From SLAN01 sp046545955 (GTDB lineage: Bacteria; Spirochaetota; Spirochaetia; DSM-27196; SKKC01), in assembly GCA_046545955.1 (NCBI GenBank), contig JBKGYS010000042.1, positions 1 to 17,899 of the forward strand: a stretch of DNA of 17,899 nucleotides, written 5' to 3'. The notes under the pieces were generated by a model that was not told where the DNA came from, did not search any database, and worked only from the letters and a program-made list of their open reading frames with translations. This document shows positions 14,273 through 17,899 of this stretch, in pieces; within the stretch, counting starts at the first letter, position 1; each line of letters begins with the position of its first letter. A program made the position numbers and the translations under genes.

Positions 14273-14286
14273 GCGAAGCGCTTCGC
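14273..14286. promoter_or_regulatory. 14-bp perfect palindrome, candidate operator between receptor and mocA
   Basis: GCGAAGCGCTTCGC is fully self-complementary. It sits in the divergent gap, 26 bases upstream of the receptor -35 box and 54 bases before the mocA ATG. That position would suit a dimeric regulator acting on either gene. Confidence 0.4.
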
Positions 14287-14339
14287 GACGATTCTCAACA
14301 CTGGAATCACCGCGGGCGTTCGCGCTACAGTCGGGGTGT

Positions 14340-14960
14340 ATGGAAGCTGCATCGAACGATCTGCGGATGAGCGTCGTAATTCCGGCCGCCGGACGTTCCT
14401 CGCGTATGGGCGCCTTTAAGCCGCTTTTGCCGTTCGGCAATACCACGCTCATAGAACGGGTCATTGACGCCGCAACGCCGGTATGCAACGAGATTATCGT
14501 TGTCACCGGTTATCACAGCGCCGACTTGAGCAATTACCTGCAACGCGACCGCGGACAGCCGTGGCTTGATCAGCTTAAGCTTGTCCACAATCCCCGATGG
14601 GAAGAGGGCATGCTCACCTCGATCCAACAGGGGGCCGCGCGCGTCAGCGGGGATTACTTCTTCGTCACACCTTCCGACATGCCCTACATATCCACGCTGC
14701 TCTATCAGATGCTCGCCTCACAACCGCCGGAGTACGCGCTGTTTCCCAGCCGCGGCGAATACACCGGGCACCCGGTACTCGTATCCGCGACCGTGATCGA
14801 AGCCCTGCTGAAAGAAGATGCCGCCGACCGCGGCGGCATGAAAGCCTTTCTCTCGCGCTACAAGACGGAGCGCTACGAGGTGGACAGCGACGAGATTTTT
14901 CGGGATATCGATACCATAGAGGAATACGGCGCGTCGCGCTCGGGCCAGTTCGCGCCGTAA
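14340..14960 (+). CDS. mocA: MocA-like molybdenum cofactor cytidylyltransferase
   Basis: A 206-residue NTP-transferase (MobA-like, NTP_transf_3) with the nucleotide loop AAGRSSRMGAFKPLLPF (16-32), the metal motif PSDMPYI (111-117), GHPV (143-146) and a closing DIDTIEEY (189-196). Family knowledge: MocA adds CMP to Mo-molybdopterin to make the cytosine dinucleotide used by xanthine dehydrogenase-family hydroxylases, and such genes often sit beside the hydroxylase. Here it converges on the hydroxylase large subunit with an 11-base gap. MocA differs from MobA in the loop (AAGRSSRMG against LAGGxSxRMG), and this protein has the MocA form. The start is ATG 14340, with ATG 14367 as an alternative; neither has a good ribosome site. 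A sugar or other nucleotidyltransferase role is less likely. Confidence 0.82.
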   Translation: MEAASNDLRMSVVIPAAGRSSRMGAFKPLLPFGNTTLIERVIDAATPVCNEIIVVTGYHSADLSNYLQRDRGQPWLDQLKLVHNPRWEEGMLTSIQQGAARVSGDYFFVTPSDMPYISTLLYQMLASQPPEYALFPSRGEYTGHPVLVSATVIEALLKEDAADRGGMKAFLSRYKTERYEVDSDEIFRDIDTIEEYGASRSGQFAP

Positions 14961-14971
14961 GCCCTTCATGG

Positions 14972-17422
14972 TCAGCAGGATTCGTTATGACCGTGCTTTC
15001 GCACTTCCGGCGCGGACCGGCAGCTTCCGTACGGGCTCTTGGTGATCCAGTTGTCCACCGGCTCGTGACGCTGGACAGCGCGCCACACGTCTTCGAAGCG
15101 AAGCGGCATATGGGTCAGCTGGGCTCCGGTCGCGTTCTGAATACAGTTGCCGAGCGCGGCGGCAACCGCGATCATTGAATGCTCGCCGACACCGCGCGCG
15201 CCGTAAGGTCCGTCAATCTGCGGCGTTTCAACCACAATAGCTTCCACCTCGGAGGGTAGGTCCTTGGACGTCGGAATCTTATTGTCGGTAAACGACGGAT
15301 TCAATAGATGTCCCTGCTGATCGTATATGTACCCCTCGCACGTGGCCGTTCCGAGCCCCTGTAACATTCCACCGATAGCCTGGCCGCGCACGGCATCGGG
15401 GTTTATAGCCTTACCGACGTCGAATACCGAGCTGACCTTTAATACATTATATTCACCTGTCTTCTCGTCGACCTCGACGATCATGCCGTGTGCGCCGTAG
15501 GTCCAGTCCAACGCTGGATTCCCCTGCCCGGTTTCCTTGTCCAGATGACTCAGGCCCTGGGCAATGTAGCGACCAACCCCGATAATCGGACCGCCTATGG
15601 CGTTACCGTTCGGGAAGGCATACCCTATCGACAGCTGTCGAAAGGTAACAAATGACTCCGGGTGATGTCGTAGGAAGATCTTCTCTTCGTCGTGATCGAG
15701 ATCCACGGTCTGACAGCGCAGCGCCTGGGCAGCGACGTCGTATGCGTTTTTGAGAAGATCGTCGGCAGCAAGTATCGCGGCGTTTCCGCTCAGAAGCAGT
15801 CCTTTCGAGGCTACCGTCTGCCAGTCGTACGGGTCGTGCTCGGTATCCGAGTCGAAGGCAATTTTCACCTTCTCGATGGGAAATCCAAGTCGTTCGGCGA
15901 TCATCTGCGCAATAGAGGTATACGTCCCCTGCCCATAGTCGGTGAGCGCCAGGGTAGCCGTGACAGACGCGTCTTCGTTCATCCGCAGAATAACGGCGGT
16001 TGCAGTAAACGGCGGCATGGCCGGCGCTTTGTGCAGACCGACAACCGACTTTCCGATTTTCATCCCCGTCTCTTTTTCACGCTTCTTCTCTTCTTCGGTA
16101 AGCGAGCCGTAGCCGATCGCTTTTTCGGCCGCCTCGAGGCACTTAAGAACGCTCCCGGTACTATGGCGAATCTTCTCCCCGGTCAGGCTAATAGACCCGT
16201 CGCGCAGCGCGTTAATACGGCGGAACTCAAGCGGATCCATGCCAATGGCGTCCGCAACCAAATCCATATGCCGTTCGAGTCCCCAGTGAAACTCCACGTG
16301 ACCGAAGCCGCGATACGCGGTTCCGAATGGTTTGTTGGTATATATTGTGTACGCGTCGACCTGGGCGTTCGGTATTTCGTACGGACCGCCGGCAGAATAG
16401 CCCGACGCCCGCGTTACGTTTACCGCGTAGTCGGCGTACGCGCCGGCGTCCCAGTACATTGTCATCTGCTGCGCGATGATCTTGCCTTCTTTCGAAACGC
16501 CGCTCTTTATTCTGTAGGTCAGCTGGCTACGGCACGGGAGAAGACTGAACTCCTCTTCGCGGGTCGCCGTCATTTTCACCGCACGCCCACCGGCCCGCTT
16601 TGAGAGCACGGCAACCAGCGGTTCGATACCGATACCCGCTTTACCGCCGAACCCACCTCCGACGTACGGCACGATAACGCGAACATTTCGGTGAGGCAGT
16701 CGGAACGCGTTGGCAAACAGGTTGCGTAGCGTGAACGGAGACTGGGCCGAAGACCAGATCGTTACCTGATCGTCGTATCCCCATTTCACGATCGCGCAGG
16801 GGGTCTCCATAGGGACGTGCTGTACCGAGGGGTTCGTATATTCGCGTTCTATTGTCCACTCTGCCTGCTCGAATCCCTTCTGCACGTCACCTTTGCGGAG
16901 CTTGGTGTGGTTGGCAACGTTTGTTCCCGGCTTTGGGGTAAAGGCGGCCTCCATGTACGAGTATTCGCCCAGGTTCGGATGAACCAGCGGAGCGTCCTCC
17001 TTGAGTGCGTCGATCGGATGGAGTACCGGCTGCAGAACTTCGTACTCAACTTCGATCAGCTCAACCGCCTGGTTGGCGATTTCGATTGTATCGGCGGCCA
17101 CCGCCGCGACTGCCTCGCCAAAGTGGCGAACCTCATTCCTCGCAAGGACCGCCTTATCGACGACGTACAAACCGACCCGGTAATCGAGCTCTTCGCCGAT
17201 GACCACAGCGCGAACGCCCGGAAGCTCTTTCGCTTTGCTCGTGTTAATGCTCACGATCCTCGCTCGCGCATGCGGACTGGTCTTCACCCGGGCGTAGAGC
17301 ATTCCGGCGACTTCCATATCACTGACATAGATCGCCTGCCCGGTGAGCTTCTCCTTCGAGTCGATTCGCGGGGTCTTCTTTCCCACATACTTCAGGTCTT
17401 TAGCCGGTATCTGTTCAAGCAT
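14972..17422 (-). CDS. Xanthine dehydrogenase-family molybdenum hydroxylase, large (Mo-binding) subunit
   Basis: Molybdopterin-binding subunit of 816 residues that hydroxylates a heterocycle or aldehyde with water as oxygen source. The N-terminal a/b-hammerhead domain (about 20-125) is followed by the Mo-binding domains. Cofactor and active-site motifs: PYVGGGFGGK (252-261), TAYRGFG (368-374), TDYGQGTYTS (494-503) with a Gln aligning to bovine Gln1040, and GARGVGEH (741-748) whose Glu747 is the catalytic base (bovine Glu1261). The residue after GGFGGK, bovine Glu802 in xanthine oxidoreductase, is Ala262 here, so xanthine as substrate is not assured. The ATG at 17422 has GGGGAG 7 bases upstream and overlaps the end of the 2Fe-2S gene by 8 bases. 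No FAD subunit is seen in the window. The symbol is left open because the substrate is unknown. Confidence 0.92.
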   Translation of the reverse strand: MLEQIPAKDLKYVGKKTPRIDSKEKLTGQAIYVSDMEVAGMLYARVKTSPHARARIVSINTSKAKELPGVRAVVIGEELDYRVGLYVVDKAVLARNEVRHFGEAVAAVAADTIEIANQAVELIEVEYEVLQPVLHPIDALKEDAPLVHPNLGEYSYMEAAFTPKPGTNVANHTKLRKGDVQKGFEQAEWTIEREYTNPSVQHVPMETPCAIVKWGYDDQVTIWSSAQSPFTLRNLFANAFRLPHRNVRVIVPYVGGGFGGKAGIGIEPLVAVLSKRAGGRAVKMTATREEEFSLLPCRSQLTYRIKSGVSKEGKIIAQQMTMYWDAGAYADYAVNVTRASGYSAGGPYEIPNAQVDAYTIYTNKPFGTAYRGFGHVEFHWGLERHMDLVADAIGMDPLEFRRINALRDGSISLTGEKIRHSTGSVLKCLEAAEKAIGYGSLTEEEKKREKETGMKIGKSVVGLHKAPAMPPFTATAVILRMNEDASVTATLALTDYGQGTYTSIAQMIAERLGFPIEKVKIAFDSDTEHDPYDWQTVASKGLLLSGNAAILAADDLLKNAYDVAAQALRCQTVDLDHDEEKIFLRHHPESFVTFRQLSIGYAFPNGNAIGGPIIGVGRYIAQGLSHLDKETGQGNPALDWTYGAHGMIVEVDEKTGEYNVLKVSSVFDVGKAINPDAVRGQAIGGMLQGLGTATCEGYIYDQQGHLLNPSFTDNKIPTSKDLPSEVEAIVVETPQIDGPYGARGVGEHSMIAVAAALGNCIQNATGAQLTHMPLRFEDVWRAVQRHEPVDNWITKSPYGSCRSAPEVRKHGHNESC

Positions 17423-17899
17423 GCTTAAGCTCCCCTTTCTTCTCGAGCCCACCGGTTACATCGAGTACCGCCTCGATAATCTGCTCATATCCGGTGCAAC
17501 GGCAGAAGTTTCCCTCGATACCTTCAATCACCTGTTCGCGCGTCGGATGCGGGTGTCGATTGAGCAGATCCTTGATCGCCATGATCATGCCCGGAGTGCA
17601 GAAGCCGCATTGGACAGCGTGGTGCCGATCGAACGCCTCCTGAATCTCTGTGAGCTTACCGTCGGCCGACTCGCCCTCGATTGTTTCGATCGTTGCCCCA
17701 TCGGCCTCAACCGCGAGGACGAGGCATGAGTTGACAGGAACTCCGTCCATCATAATGGTACAGGCGGCACACTCGCCCATGCCGCAACCTTCCTTCGTAC
17801 CGGTCAGCCCGAATATCTCCCGTAATACGTGGAGCAGTGTTCTGTGCTCGGGAACCTCGCGACGGTATCGCTCGTTGTTAATTGTCACTTCGATCTGTT
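17415..17899 (-). CDS. 2Fe-2S small subunit of the molybdenum hydroxylase (5' end outside window)
   Basis: Electron-transfer subunit with two [2Fe-2S] clusters, partner of the large subunit downstream. Counting from the GTG at 17888: the plant-ferredoxin-type cluster uses C35, C40, C43 and C55 (GCGMGECAAC...NSC), and the helical domain cluster uses C94, C97, C129 and C131 (CGFC...CRC). About 160 residues is the normal size. The GTG at 17888 is probably not the start: the frame stays open to the window edge and reads QIE before VTINNERYRREV, matching the usual family N-terminus (M.IEVTVNG). I therefore call it partial, with its start just beyond 17899. Any promoter or FAD-subunit gene would lie outside the window. 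Confidence 0.93.
   Translation of the reverse strand, partial: QIEVTINNERYRREVPEHRTLLHVLREIFGLTGTKEGCGMGECAACTIMMDGVPVNSCLVLAVEADGATIETIEGESADGKLTEIQEAFDRHHAVQCGFCTPGMIMAIKDLLNRHPHPTREQVIEGIEGNFCRCTGYEQIIEAVLDVTGGLEKKGELKHA
17430..17435 (-). promoter_or_regulatory. Ribosome binding site fixing the large-subunit start
   Basis: GGGGAG on the minus strand lies 7 bases before ATG 17422, inside the last codons of the 2Fe-2S gene. It rules against the longer frame from 17452 and indicates coupled translation of the two subunits. Confidence 0.8.

Noticed and set aside
15692..16603. 303-residue open frame on the plus strand
   Set aside because: It is antisense to the conserved large hydroxylase subunit, and its composition is that of a codon shadow with no recognisable motif.
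17415..17888. Complete 2Fe-2S gene starting at GTG 17888
   Set aside because: The open frame continues to the window edge with residues QIE that match the family N-terminus, so the real start lies outside.

Overview
This 17.9 kb window is a chromosomal stretch from a GC-rich (roughly mid-50s %) free-living bacterium. The lineage is not fixed by any single feature. The mix of a membrane-free chemoreceptor, class II aldolase, long-chain acyl-CoA ligase and a very acidic exported fasciclin-like protein would suit a saline or alkaline-water spirochaete, but that is a guess. There are no rRNA or tRNA genes, no CRISPR array, no insertion sequences and no phage genes. Coding density is high and no gene-free gap exceeds 300 bases.

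Left part (1-5900), housekeeping. An MtfA-like zinc peptidase (+) converges on a small acidic secreted FAS1 protein (-), whose terminator lies inside the end of the peptidase gene. Then come class II fructose-bisphosphate aldolase (-) and an acyl-CoA synthetase (-). A UraA-type NCS2 nucleobase permease (+) follows, with a promoter, a short leader, a strong ribosome site and a textbook terminator.

Middle (6000-12540), molybdenum cofactor (Moco) synthesis. A MoeB adenylyltransferase fused to a rhodanese domain (-) is divergent from a compact six-gene run: moaA, moaC, a MobB-like/MobA fusion, moeA, moaD, moaE (+). The moaA leader folds into a long-range closed structure that I propose is a Moco riboswitch. 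Together these genes cover GTP to cPMP (MoaA, MoaC), sulfur transfer to molybdopterin (MoeB-rhodanese, MoaD, MoaE), molybdate insertion (MoeA) and dinucleotide attachment (MobA). No MogA/MoaB and no molybdate transporter are visible.

Right part (12570-17899). A soluble chemoreceptor with a C-terminal solute-binding-protein domain (-) is divergent from a MocA-like cytidylyltransferase (+). The latter converges on a molybdenum hydroxylase pair (-): a large xanthine dehydrogenase-family subunit translationally coupled to a 2Fe-2S subunit whose start lies beyond the window. MocA would make the cytosine dinucleotide cofactor for this hydroxylase, linking the right part to the middle.

Most unusual points: the candidate riboswitch and the uncertain moaA start beside it, disordered insertions in three Moco enzymes, a MobB-like domain with an eroded P-loop, the receptor with its binding domain at the C-terminus and no membrane segment, and a hydroxylase with Ala where xanthine oxidoreductase has its substrate-orienting Glu. 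I did not find a wholly new multi-gene system.
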